Below are positions 7,445 to 15,563 of a stretch of 64,000 nt of DNA, in pieces. Where the stretch lies: contig JBMNJZ010000001.1 of assembly GCA_050951925.1 (NCBI GenBank), positions 186,001-250,000 on the forward strand. Direction: 5' to 3'. The translations under genes and the position numbers were made by a program. The stretch's first letter is position 1. Every line of letters begins with the position of its first letter. The notes under the pieces are model-generated. The model made no database searches, was not told the origin of the DNA, and saw only the letters and a program-made list of their open reading frames with translations. Source of the DNA: UBA1046 sp012511325 (lineage in GTDB: Bacteria > Bacillota > Clostridia > Saccharofermentanales > DTU023).

Positions 7445-7582
7445 GGTGATCATTATGAAAGAATTGATGACCAGTCAGAACAGCTGAGCGACAAACAAAA
7501 GGCAAAGGTTTATTGTTCAGGCGCAAAAGAATACATATCATGGTTGGACTGGGAGGGTGTGCGTCTCACCCTTTACTATTAG
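7445..7582 (+). pseudogene. Possible broken small gene
   Basis: A 45-codon stretch without a start codon reads like protein (GDHYERIDDQSEQLSDKQ, then KAKVYCSGAKEYISWLDW) and ends at TAG. An in-frame TAA lies directly before it. A neighbouring frame upstream (KKVTQAVKVIIMKE) could be its lost N-terminus. I cannot name a family. The remainder of 7337-7616 shows nothing else. Confidence 0.25.
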
Positions 7583-7616
7583 GACAGCTTTCCTCGAATT
7601 TTGTCTTAAAAAGCAT

Positions 7617-7841
7617 TTACAGATTTTCCGGTAGATATTTCTTCTCAATATCGAAATTCAATCCAACCATAGCAGGATCAATGTCGTTAGCATCCAGAAC
7701 ATCCTTCAGTTTTACGAGTGCAGATATGTGCCCCATTTTGCGACCAAAATCAAATTCGGTCAGCGTTGAGGCATCATCTTTCGCTTCGCAAGCATCCTTT
7801 AGCATTTCAATATATTCAATCAAAACCTCTTTCTTCACCAC
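7617..7841 (-). CDS. Small hypothetical protein (74 residues)
   Basis: No family recognised. The frame opens at GTG (7841), with AAGGAGT about 5 bp upstream on the minus strand, a good ribosome site. The protein is acidic and helical (VLIEYIEMLKDACEAKDDAS, then FGRKMGHISALVKLKDVLD). A similar small acidic gene lies 84 bp upstream in the same direction, so they may form one unit. Confidence 0.6.
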   Translation of the reverse strand: MVKKEVLIEYIEMLKDACEAKDDASTLTEFDFGRKMGHISALVKLKDVLDANDIDPAMVGLNFDIEKKYLPENL

Positions 7842-7925
7842 TTTTCACTCCTTTTCTCTCAAATAACGAGTGGCTGGCATCCTCTGCTCTCAAATCTGGA
7901 TAAACTGACGAAAAGCAATTTGTAG

Positions 7926-8111
7926 CTATAACTTTGTCGAATTCTCAAGTAGATACTTCTCTGACTCTTCGCCGGTTAAGCTCTCATACACTTTGTATTG
8001 TTCCAATGTCAATCCTAAGCCCTTAGCTTCTATACCTTGTAGGTACTGCTCCCAGTCTTGATCGAGTTCGATGATTTCTTGCTCGAGCTGCCCCTTTCCT
8101 TTATAGTCCAT
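7926..8111 (-). CDS. Small acidic hypothetical protein (61 residues)
   Basis: No family recognised. I choose the ATG at 8111 (MDYKGKGQLEQEIIELDQD...) because GGGAGGC (8124-8118) lies 6 bp before it. An in-frame upstream ATG at 8144 would add 11 residues but has no ribosome site. The protein is strongly acidic with a predicted long helix. It is first in a pair with the 74-residue gene and nearest to the element boundary. Confidence 0.6.
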   Translation of the reverse strand: MDYKGKGQLEQEIIELDQDWEQYLQGIEAKGLGLTLEQYKVYESLTGEESEKYLLENSTKL

Positions 8112-8321
8112 TTCGATGCCTCCCAATGCTTTTTTAACTATCATAAACTAATTAAAAGCATAAAAGGCACAAAAAAGTCCCCAGACACCCGAAGACACCT
8201 GTTCAACGCAACAGAGACTCCCTAACATGAACGTGAGAGAACATCCAGCAGATACTCATACTTTGCTAGTCGTTAGACAAATCGAGTAAGGATTATTCAT
8301 GCTCATTTTTTAGGCAAACAG

Positions 8322-8454
8322 CTGATACTTACAGCAACAAATATTGATACTATTTTGATACTGATAATTAGAATAACCGGCATAAAACAGCCAATAGTAT
8401 CACAGGTTAAAACTAGAAATAGCGTATTATCAGGTATTACAAGTGTTTGATACT
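8322..8454. repeat. TTGATACT repeats, candidate integrase arm sites
   Basis: TTGATACT occurs at 8344-8351, 8355-8362 and 8447-8454. A CTGATACT variant is at 8322-8329 and an inverted copy (AGTATCAC) at 8396-8403. Two copies are 11 bp apart, the pitch typical of paired arm-type sites of tyrosine recombinases. They end 6 bp before the tRNA 3' fragment. Confidence 0.55.
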
Positions 8455-8459
8455 AAGAT

Positions 8460-8482
8460 ATCGAGCCCGGTCGCTCCCACCA
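8460..8482 (+). other. tRNA 3'-end fragment, candidate att core
   Basis: The stretch ATCGAGC-CCGGT-CGCTCCC-A-CCA reads as T-loop, 3' half of the T-stem, 3' half of the acceptor stem, discriminator A and encoded CCA. No 5' part of a tRNA is present upstream. Such partial copies mark the far end of elements that insert into tRNA 3' ends. The acceptor would pair with GGGAGCG; the parent tRNA may be Val but this is a guess. An intrinsic terminator follows immediately. Confidence 0.65.
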
Positions 8483-8486
8483 CCGT

Positions 8487-8520
8487 AAAAGCCTTGAAAC
8501 AACGGCGTTTCAGGGCTTTT
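8487..8520 (+). terminator. Intrinsic terminator after the tRNA fragment
   Basis: AAAAGCCTTGAAAC (8487-8500) pairs with GTTTCAGGGCTTTT (8507-8520) over 14 positions with one G-U pair and a 6-nt loop. It sits where the terminator of the original tRNA gene would be. Confidence 0.75.
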
Positions 8521-8560
8521 ATCGTTTATACATTATGCAGAAATTAATGCATATTTATCG

Positions 8561-8581
8561 TTTGTGTGCAATTTGTGTGCA
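8561..8581. repeat. Paired TTTGTGTGCA repeats right of the att core
   Basis: TTTGTGTGCA occurs at 8561-8570 and 8572-8581, again at 11-bp pitch. They lie on the other side of the tRNA fragment from the TTGATACT set. They could be arm sites of the same or another recombinase. The rest of 8521-8678 has no gene. Confidence 0.45.
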
Positions 8582-8678
8582 GCCGAAGCGACGCAGATAG
8601 TTAATGATTCCGGTTTTCAACATTTCTGTAAATATACGTGTAAAACAGGTCTTTGGCGTGACCCTCGTTCCGATACGT

Positions 8679-8747
8679 GACCGAATACGACGAGAAACGA
8701 CCGAATACGACGAGAGTATTGTGCACTGAATATCTAGCTTTTACAAT
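8679..8747 (+). promoter_or_regulatory. Promoter with paired LytTR-like direct repeats (DUF3021 gene)
   Basis: ACCGAATACGACGAGA is repeated with 20-bp pitch (units begin at 8679 and 8699). TTGTGC (-35, 8719-8724) starts exactly 20 bp after the second unit and TACAAT (-10, 8742-8747) follows a 17-bp spacer. The same layout recurs at 9397-9465 and 44374-44306. Paired direct repeats just upstream of -35 are the classic site of LytTR-type activators. Confidence 0.7.
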
Positions 8748-8812
8748 CGAATTAGGGTATCGGAAGCAGACTTCAGAACCAGACTGAGGAGGGCAAAGCA
8801 ATAAAAAAACGT

Positions 8813-9274
8813 TTGATTGCCAGATCTCTTATCGGACTCGCTATTGGCGCTCCTGTCGCGCATGCAATTACTATGCTGGTAAATTACTTCGCCCGCGGCC
8901 AATATCTCGTCTGTATGCCTGAACTTACGGAAAAGCTTGGGCTTGCCGGAGCCGTAATTGTTCAGACTCTGCTTGGTGCAATATTCAGCATGATAGCTTT
9001 CGGCGGGATGTGTTTTTTCGACATCGAGAAATGGAGTCTGCTGCAAGCCTCAATGGCCCACTGCGCGCTGATACTCGTTGCATACATAGCAGTAGGACTG
9101 CTGCTGCATTGGTTTTCCTTCGACATCATACCCATACTGATAATGGCGTTCATGATAATCCTGGTCTATGCGCTGATATGGCTGATCATGTATGTCCTCT
9201 GGAAAAGAGAAATCCGGGAAATGAACCGCCTGGCGGAAGAGTATAAAAAGGGTACCGATACAAGCGAAGATTAG
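8813..9274 (+). CDS. DUF3021-family membrane protein
   Basis: The protein has four membrane segments (about residues 5-25, 42-65, 82-103, 108-132) and a charged C-terminal tail (KREIREMNRLAEEYKKGTD), as in DUF3021 proteins, which usually accompany LytTR regulators and are thought to restrain them. No LytTR gene is adjacent here. The listed start is TTG at 8813. However, a strong GAGGAGG (8786-8792) sits at the right distance from an in-frame ATA at 8801 that would give MKKRLIARSLIGL, the usual start of this family. Either ATA is used or the start codon has mutated. The gene lies under a promoter with paired direct repeats and ends before an intrinsic terminator. Confidence 0.8.
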   Translation: MIARSLIGLAIGAPVAHAITMLVNYFARGQYLVCMPELTEKLGLAGAVIVQTLLGAIFSMIAFGGMCFFDIEKWSLLQASMAHCALILVAYIAVGLLLHWFSFDIIPILIMAFMIILVYALIWLIMYVLWKREIREMNRLAEEYKKGTDTSED

Positions 9275-9348
9275 CCTCATACATTAGCCCTGCCCTTTGT
9301 TTCCCGATCATGCCATAAACGGGATCTCCCATACTTGGGAAATAAAGC

Positions 9349-9384
9349 AAAGCGAGTACAAGAACAATTTGCGCTCGCTTTTTT
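9349..9384 (+). terminator. Intrinsic terminator after the DUF3021 gene
   Basis: AAAGCGAG (9349-9356) pairs with CTCGCTTT (9374-9381), followed by a T-run to 9384. Confidence 0.75.
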
Positions 9385-9396
9385 ATTAGGTTTCCT

Positions 9397-9465
9397 GACC
9401 GAATACGACGAAAAACAACCGAATACGACGAGAGTATTGCCCATAAAATATCCATTCACTACAAT
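9397..9465 (+). promoter_or_regulatory. Promoter with paired LytTR-like direct repeats (LPXTG protein)
   Basis: Two ACCGAATACGAC repeats begin at 9397 and 9417 (20-bp pitch). TTGCCC (9437-9442) begins 20 bp after the second and TACAAT (9460-9465) follows after 17 bp. It drives the LRR/InlB-repeat surface protein. Confidence 0.7.
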
Positions 9466-9624
9466 CGAGTCAAGGTGTCGGCAACTCGTGTACGCCATTT
9501 ACGTAAGGAGCTACGGCACCAATGTCATAAGCATCTAATAATGGGATGGTAGCAAAATTAGGATTTGCAGAAATCATTAAAATGGTGCTCTAAGAAGTTT
9601 ATCAAAACAGTACTAGGAGGAAAA

Positions 9625-11409
9625 ATGAAAAGAAGAATATTTGCAACACTGCTTACGCTTTGCATATGCCTTGCGCTTTTGCCGACGATGGTGTTTGCCG
9701 ATGCGCCAAACACTTATCACACGGGCGACATTGCGGTGATTAACAGCATCATAGATGCGCATCCGGAGCTGGACTGGGCAAAGGCACCGGCGAATGGTTC
9801 TTCCAAGCCTAACGATTGGAATAACAAGGTCTATTGGGATTACGGTGTTTCACCACACCGGGTAACGGAGCTTTATTTAGAAAACTTTAGCCTGACCGGT
9901 ACACTGGATGTGAGCGGTCTGACAGCTTTAACTCACTTGTATTGCAACAACAATCAACTGACCGGACTTAATGTGAGCGGTCTGACGGCTTTGACGCGGT
10001 TGGATTGCGGCAGGAATCAACTAACCGGCACGCTTGATGTGAGCGGTCTGACAGCTTTAACTCACTTGTATTGTAACAACAACCAACTGACCGGACTCAA
10101 ACTCAACAGCACCGTAACATATCAAAAAATCTCGGCCTATAGAAATTATATGGCAGACAGCTCTGCAGTAACGGATGCGCCATTTAACTGGGACGATACA
10201 GATTATAGATTTGATCCGCAGCATAAGATTTATACAATTACGAATATTCTGACCGATATAACAACCGATAACCCCGCAACTCACCGTCTTACGAGCGATC
10301 ATAAGGACTATGAGGCTACTCTTACAGCAGATCCCGGTTATCTGCTCCCTGAAGAAATTGATGTTAGAATCGACGGAGCCAGTCTGACCAGAAATAAAGA
10401 TTACACCTACGACAGCACAAACGGCACATTGAAAATTTTTGCCGCAAGTATCAACGGGGATGATCCGCAGGCAGTCGCTTTTAAGCCAAATTCCGCTGCG
10501 AGTGGCGGAAGTATGCCTGGTATCAGCGGAGAGATTGAGATTGAGGCAGTGGGCGTACGCATACCCATCTATAGCGTATCAGTACAAACGGAAGGTAGCG
10601 GCACAGTCTCTTCAACGCCGAAATCCGGCACTAAAGGAACGATAATCACCCTGAAAGTTACACCCGCTTCCGGTTGGAAATTTAAGGAATGGCAGGTTGT
10701 ACCAGGTACCTTAGGCATCTCCGGAAATAAGTTCATGATGCCGGACAGCAATGTAGTAGTTAAAGCCATATTTGAAGCTATCTCGGCAAAAATTTACTCG
10801 ATCAGTGTCACAGGCGGCGAAGCGCGTGTAAAAGGTGCAAAGGTGAATAAGGCAGAAGCTGGTGTCAAGGTTGACCTCATCGCCAATGTGCCGGAAGGCA
10901 AGGTCTTCGATCAATGGGTCATTCTCACAGGTGCTCCGGAATTGGTTTTAAAGGACTCAAAGGCAGCCTCTACAAGCTTTACAATGCCTAATAAGTCGGT
11001 TGTGCTTCAAGCTACGTTTAAGGACAAATCGGATGTGGAAGAAGGAACGGTCATATTTGATCCTGCCGGCGGCAAGTGGGAGGATGGAACAACCACATCC
11101 AAAAAAATCACGGCAAAGGTTGGCAACAAAATAACGATCGTTGAAGCCCCTGTCAAAAAAGGCTATAAATTTCAATACTGGAACCGGAAAGGCTCAAAGT
11201 ATCAGCCGGGCAAAAAATATCAAGTACCGTCAGGAAAACATACATTGACTGCCGTTTGGGCAAAAACAACCAAGTCGACAGATCAGGATCAGACTTTGCC
11301 GAAAACGGGCGAGAACACGGGAACCCATCTGTGGCCGAGTTTGCTGCTCTTTGTTGCCAGCGGGTTACTGTTAGTACTGCGCAAGAAGATATTGAAGCAA
11401 AGAGATTAG
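9625..11409 (+). CDS. LPXTG surface protein with LRR and InlB B-type repeats
   Basis: I start at ATG 9625 because AGGAGG lies 5 bp before it and the product begins with a signal peptide (MKRRIFATLLTLCICLALLPTM..VFA). Next come short leucine-rich repeats (LTALTHLYCNNNQLTGL, about residues 85-160, three units), two to three repeats of ~75 residues of the SVQTEGSGTVSSTPKSGTKG type (bacterial repeat domains), and one InlB_B/Listeria-Bacteroides repeat (VIFDPAGGKWEDG ... HTLTAVWAK, about 478-545). It ends with the sortase signal LPKTGE, a hydrophobic segment and RKKILKQRD. It is anchored to the wall by sortase and probably adhesive. The promoter has the paired direct repeats shared with the LPXTG gene at 43.3 kb. 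Confidence 0.87.
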   Translation: MKRRIFATLLTLCICLALLPTMVFADAPNTYHTGDIAVINSIIDAHPELDWAKAPANGSSKPNDWNNKVYWDYGVSPHRVTELYLENFSLTGTLDVSGLTALTHLYCNNNQLTGLNVSGLTALTRLDCGRNQLTGTLDVSGLTALTHLYCNNNQLTGLKLNSTVTYQKISAYRNYMADSSAVTDAPFNWDDTDYRFDPQHKIYTITNILTDITTDNPATHRLTSDHKDYEATLTADPGYLLPEEIDVRIDGASLTRNKDYTYDSTNGTLKIFAASINGDDPQAVAFKPNSAASGGSMPGISGEIEIEAVGVRIPIYSVSVQTEGSGTVSSTPKSGTKGTIITLKVTPASGWKFKEWQVVPGTLGISGNKFMMPDSNVVVKAIFEAISAKIYSISVTGGEARVKGAKVNKAEAGVKVDLIANVPEGKVFDQWVILTGAPELVLKDSKAASTSFTMPNKSVVLQATFKDKSDVEEGTVIFDPAGGKWEDGTTTSKKITAKVGNKITIVEAPVKKGYKFQYWNRKGSKYQPGKKYQVPSGKHTLTAVWAKTTKSTDQDQTLPKTGENTGTHLWPSLLLFVASGLLLVLRKKILKQRD

Positions 11410-11449
11410 ATCAACAAGGCATACACTAAGACCCGAAATTGATAAATGG

Positions 11450-11479
11450 GAGGGAGCTGAATATTGATTCGGCTCCCTC
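11450..11479 (+). terminator. Hairpin after the LPXTG gene
   Basis: GAGGGAGC (11450-11457) pairs with GCTCCCTC (11472-11479). It is followed by ATTACTT, a weak T-run. Confidence 0.6.
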
Positions 11480-11661
11480 ATTACTTCACGGTATTATTAT
11501 TAATACTATAATAAAGGCAGCGAATACTAGATTGAAGCGGTGATCGAGCCGGTAAGCAGGATTAGTATGTGCTTGAGACCAAGCTCTTCCGACACATACA
11601 GAGGATATCCGCTCGCTCCGGCCAGGCTGTTTTTCTGACATGCTTTAGAAATGAGGTGCTT

Positions 11662-12534
11662 TTGAAAAATAATATTTTCGATACGGCGTTACTTTTTGAA
11701 GGCGGCGGAATGCGCGTCGCGCACTCGGCGGGCGTAACCAATGCCATGCTTGAATGCGAGCTTTATTTTGACTATGTATGTGGTATCTCTGCCGGTTCGA
11801 GCAATGCTGTCAACTACCTTTTACGCGACAGAGACCGCACAAAACGCAGTTTTGTCGACTTTGTCGACATGGACGATGTGATCGGCGTGCGCCACTGGCT
11901 CAAAGGCGAAGGATATTTCGCCGCTGAATATTTGTACGGGGCGGCATCATTACCCGGAGGGCCTCTGTACTTCGACTTCGCTCGTTTTCAAGAGAACCCA
12001 GCTGAACTGCGCATCGGCGCGTTCGATTGTGAGACCGGTGAGACAGTTTATTGGAAGCGTGACGACATAGAAACCGTCGATGATTTACTACGTATGGTGC
12101 GATGTTCGTCGACAATTCCTCTTATGATGCCTAAAGCGAAATTTCGTGGCAGAACTTATGCCGATGGCGGTATCAAAAGCAGCGTGCCTCTCGACATAGC
12201 TCTGCGCGACGGATACAAAAAGTTTTTCATCGTTCTGACACGTGAGAAGGGCTATCGGAAAAAACCGATGAGGACACAAAGACTACTCGACCGCAAATTT
12301 AAAGACGAGCCTGTCCTGGCGGATAGCCTTAACCAGCGCTGGCAAAATTACAACAAGCAGATGGAACAAATAGAGCAGCTGGAAGCAGAAGGAAAGGCCC
12401 TTGTCGTTCGTCCGGAGCATATGCGCATCCGAAGCACAACCGCCAATCGCGTCAAGCTGGAGGAGAGCTATTGCGACGGCTACCGTCTGGCTATGCGTCA
12501 GATGGACGCGTGGAAGACATTTTTGTATAGATGA
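11662..12534 (+). CDS. Patatin-like phospholipase
   Basis: The protein belongs to the RssA/patatin-like serine hydrolase family. The oxyanion loop FEGGGMR (12-18), nucleophile elbow G41-I-S43-A-G45 and the DGG of the catalytic aspartate (ADGGIKSSVPL, near 168) are all present, so it should hydrolyse acyl esters. I prefer the TTG start at 11662 with GAGGTG just upstream (product LKNNIFDTALLFEGGG...). A GTG at 11569 would add 31 residues that do not look like the family and lacks a ribosome site. It stands between the LPXTG gene and a radical SAM gene in the same direction. Confidence 0.85.
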   Translation: MKNNIFDTALLFEGGGMRVAHSAGVTNAMLECELYFDYVCGISAGSSNAVNYLLRDRDRTKRSFVDFVDMDDVIGVRHWLKGEGYFAAEYLYGAASLPGGPLYFDFARFQENPAELRIGAFDCETGETVYWKRDDIETVDDLLRMVRCSSTIPLMMPKAKFRGRTYADGGIKSSVPLDIALRDGYKKFFIVLTREKGYRKKPMRTQRLLDRKFKDEPVLADSLNQRWQNYNKQMEQIEQLEAEGKALVVRPEHMRIRSTTANRVKLEESYCDGYRLAMRQMDAWKTFLYR

Positions 12535-12569
12535 TGCGTATGAGCTAATTAAGATAGATAAGAGATATT

Positions 12570-13418
12570 ATGGATATTCCGACTGTAGAAAAGATGGTAT
12601 ATGCCCCCCTGCTGGAACAAGACAGTATCCTGCTCGCAGTCTCGGAGGGATGCAGCTACGGTAAATGCGCATTTTGTGATTTTGCGAACGACAAATATAC
12701 AGTTTTTCCCTTGGAATGGGTAAAGGCAAATGCCAAGTACCTAGCGGCGGAATCAGGAGAAAAGTCTTCGCTCTTTCTGCTCGGGCAAAACTCCCTGTCT
12801 TTGCCCACGGCTCACATTCTGAAGGTGCTCGAATTCATACAGGAATTTTTCCCTAAAGTCGACAAGGTCAGCATGTATGCGCGAGCGGAAGATATCAATT
12901 CCAAAAGTGAGCACGAGATGTTACTGCTGCGGGATTTCGGCCTCCGAGCTCTGCATATAGGCCTCGAATCCGGCTGTGATGAGGTGCTTGCTCTCATGAA
13001 TAAAGGGACAACAACCTCCGAATTCCTGGAAGCTTGTCGAAAACTTGATAAGCTTGCGCTTTCCTGCCACCTTACAACAATCGGCGGTCTGGGAGGGAAA
13101 AAACACTCAGCTACCCATATTGAAAAGACCGCGGAGATTCTAAATCTCATCAATCCCGCGAGTATATGGCAGCTCAAACTCCTTATCTGGCCGAACACCC
13201 CACTTGCGGAAATGAGAGAAAAGGGAGAATTTATCGAACTCTCGCCTCTGGAGGTCTTGAAAGAAGAGAGAGAACTGCTGGCAAGACTGGAATTAAAAAA
13301 CTGTTTCTTTATGGATACCACCGTCCTCAATAAATACACCCTAATGGGGCTTTTGCCCGAGGCTAAATCCTCGATTATAGCTGCAATGGACCACCTTATA
13401 ACAGAGGACAGCCCTTAG
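12570..13418 (+). CDS. Radical SAM protein
   Basis: The [4Fe-4S] motif is C28-SYGK-C33-AF-C36, the CX4CX2C spacing seen in the GCSHNKCxFC-type radical SAM proteins rather than the canonical CX3CX2C. The Elp3/MiaB-like barrel continues with FLLGQNSL (SAM contact region), a YARAEDI strand and HIGLESGCDEVLALMNKG, a highly typical late barrel motif. There is no obvious C-terminal accessory domain, and the substrate is unknown. It follows the patatin gene by 35 bp and may be co-transcribed. Confidence 0.82.
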   Translation: MDIPTVEKMVYAPLLEQDSILLAVSEGCSYGKCAFCDFANDKYTVFPLEWVKANAKYLAAESGEKSSLFLLGQNSLSLPTAHILKVLEFIQEFFPKVDKVSMYARAEDINSKSEHEMLLLRDFGLRALHIGLESGCDEVLALMNKGTTTSEFLEACRKLDKLALSCHLTTIGGLGGKKHSATHIEKTAEILNLINPASIWQLKLLIWPNTPLAEMREKGEFIELSPLEVLKEERELLARLELKNCFFMDTTVLNKYTLMGLLPEAKSSIIAAMDHLITEDSP

Positions 13419-13582
13419 AATTTACACATAGCGTCACTGTAATGTTGAGTGTGAGCGCAAGGTTTATTTGTTTGTCTCAGGACAGCTTCGCGCAGCATAC
13501 TGATATTAATTGTACAAATAAAAACACTATGTTAAATTAAAAGTATGAGATAAGCTTATATAATTACGAGGAGGCAATTCTT

Positions 13583-14125
13583 ATGAAAAAGAAGGTCTTA
13601 GTCATCCTTGTTGCAATGCTGGCATCTCTCGTCAGCATTTCGGTAGGCGAATCGGATTTTCGCATAACTCTGGGCATCGTAGTAATGGCTGTTGCCATAC
13701 AGGTGTTCAACTTCAAGAAGGTCATTCCCTTCTCTGTCTGGACCGGTCTCTTCGTCTGCCTTGCGCGTGTTGCCTATGTTGCCACCATAGGCACTGACTT
13801 AAGCCCGGCTCTCATTGGTTCCTATTTCTTAGAAATAGCGTTTTACATAGGCTATGGTCTCATCTACCATTTTGCCATCCTGTATAACCGTTCAAAGACT
13901 CCTATTCCCCTTGTGCTCGCCCTCGTCCTCTGTGACTTCGGCGGCAATTCAATGGAATATCTGCTGCGCTTCTTCTATATGTCTGAGGTCTGGAGCGATA
14001 CATCGCTTGTCACCCTGCTTCTGGCAGCGATCAGCCGATCTGTAATCATTATTCTTCTGACATGGCTCTTACAGCAATTCGTTTTTAAAGCAGAGCAGAA
14101 ACAAGAGGAGGAACAAGCCTTATGA
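13583..14125 (+). CDS. Multi-pass membrane protein, unknown
   Basis: The product has about five hydrophobic segments in 180 residues and a short charged tail (KAEQKQEEEQAL). It resembles the stand-alone N-terminal membrane sensor part of some histidine kinases, but no signalling domain is attached. GAGGAGG is 8 bp before the ATG. Its stop overlaps the start of the alanine symporter gene by 4 bp (ATGA), so the two are coupled and may function together. Confidence 0.6.
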   Translation: MKKKVLVILVAMLASLVSISVGESDFRITLGIVVMAVAIQVFNFKKVIPFSVWTGLFVCLARVAYVATIGTDLSPALIGSYFLEIAFYIGYGLIYHFAILYNRSKTPIPLVLALVLCDFGGNSMEYLLRFFYMSEVWSDTSLVTLLLAAISRSVIIILLTWLLQQFVFKAEQKQEEEQAL

Positions 14126-15552
14126 GTGAAATTAATTCCATTGTCAAGATCATAAGCGACTTCATTTGGAACAATATTCTGCTCTTTGCCCTGCTGGGTG
14201 TCGGTATCTTCCTCAGTATTAAGTTGAGATTCCCTCAATTGACGCGGCTTTTCCCCAGCATTGCCAAGTTAGTGCGCGATATCCGCAATAAAGTCACAGT
14301 CAAGGAAGGTGCGATGACACCCTTCCAGTCCCTGGCTACTGCTGTTGCGGCTCAGGTTGGCACCGGCAATATCGTCGGTGTTGCCACAGCCATAGCTGCA
14401 GGTGGACCGGGTGCCGCCTTTTGGATGCTTATATCTGCCTTCTTCGGTATGTCGACCATCTTCTCGGAAGCCGTCCTGGCTCAGGTCTACCGTGAAGAGG
14501 AAGACGGTGAGTTAGTCGGCGGTCCTGCCTATTATATCCGAAACGGCCTCAAGTCTAATTGGCTGGCCATCATCTTTGCCGTCCTCTGCATTATCTCCCT
14601 GGGCATAGTTGGCATCATGGTCCAGTCCAATTCCATCGTAACATCTCTCTCCGATGCTGTCGGTCTGTCCAAACCTTTTATCACTGTTGGTCTGGCAGCC
14701 CTGGTCGGCGTTATCCTGACAGGCGGCATGGGCCGCATTGCCAGCTTCTCTGAGAAGGTTGTGCCTGTTATGGCCTTCGCTTATATCTTAGGCAGCCTAA
14801 TCATTATCCTGCTTAACCTTAACATTCTCCTGCCGTCCCTGAAGATGATTATAGTCGGGGCCTTTACCCCGCAGGCCATAGGCGGTGGTGTCCTGGGTAT
14901 TACAATCCGTGAGGCCAGCCGCTACGGCCTGGCTCGCGGCCTCTTTTCTAACGAAGCCGGTATGGGCTCAACTCCGCACTCCCACGCCGTCGCCATCAAT
15001 GACCACCCGGCTGAGCAGGGATTTATCGCCATGATCGGTGTCTTTATTTCTACTTTCATCATCTGTATGTCAACAGCCATGGTTAATATGCTGTCAGGCA
15101 GTTATAACGCTAATATTCCGGCCGGCGAAATGGCTAAAGACGCCGTCCTGATGACACAGAACGGCTTTGCTTCCAGCTTCGGCAACTTCGGTGCCATCTT
15201 CCTTTCTGTCTCTCTGTCGAGCTTTGCTCTGACTACGATTGTCGGCTGGTACTTTTTCGCCGAGTCAAATGTTAAGTTTCTAGGCGGCAATCACAGAGGC
15301 CTCATTACAGGCTTTAAGATCGTAGCCATCGCCTTCCTTATAGCCGGTCCCTGGCTGGACGCTGATACAATCTGGAATCTGGCAGACCTCTTTATGGGAG
15401 CTATGGCTCTGCCCAATATCATCGCCCTCTTTGTCCTCTCAGGGCTGACGAAAAAGCTCTTGCAGCATTATGATCACTACAAAAAAACAGGCGAAGTTCT
15501 GCCCCTGCCCACCTTAGACTCAGGCAGCAGGAAACCTAAGTCCAAGAAGTAG
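14122..15552 (+). CDS. Alanine/glycine:cation symporter (AgcS family)
   Basis: A secondary transporter of the SSS-related AgcS family that takes up alanine or glycine with Na+ (sometimes H+). Diagnostic stretches are GAMTPFQSLATAVAAQVGTG (about 58-77, the conserved binding region), GGPAYYI (132-138) and GLFSNEAGMGSTPHSHA. About ten membrane segments fit the family length (~450-480). The start overlaps the small membrane gene by 4 bp. Given the ornithine operon that yields alanine and the likely Na+ V-ATPase downstream, it may exchange alanine with the environment; the direction is inference. Confidence 0.9.
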   Translation: MSEINSIVKIISDFIWNNILLFALLGVGIFLSIKLRFPQLTRLFPSIAKLVRDIRNKVTVKEGAMTPFQSLATAVAAQVGTGNIVGVATAIAAGGPGAAFWMLISAFFGMSTIFSEAVLAQVYREEEDGELVGGPAYYIRNGLKSNWLAIIFAVLCIISLGIVGIMVQSNSIVTSLSDAVGLSKPFITVGLAALVGVILTGGMGRIASFSEKVVPVMAFAYILGSLIIILLNLNILLPSLKMIIVGAFTPQAIGGGVLGITIREASRYGLARGLFSNEAGMGSTPHSHAVAINDHPAEQGFIAMIGVFISTFIICMSTAMVNMLSGSYNANIPAGEMAKDAVLMTQNGFASSFGNFGAIFLSVSLSSFALTTIVGWYFFAESNVKFLGGNHRGLITGFKIVAIAFLIAGPWLDADTIWNLADLFMGAMALPNIIALFVLSGLTKKLLQHYDHYKKTGEVLPLPTLDSGSRKPKSKK

Positions 15553-15563
15553 TAGTTTTAAAG

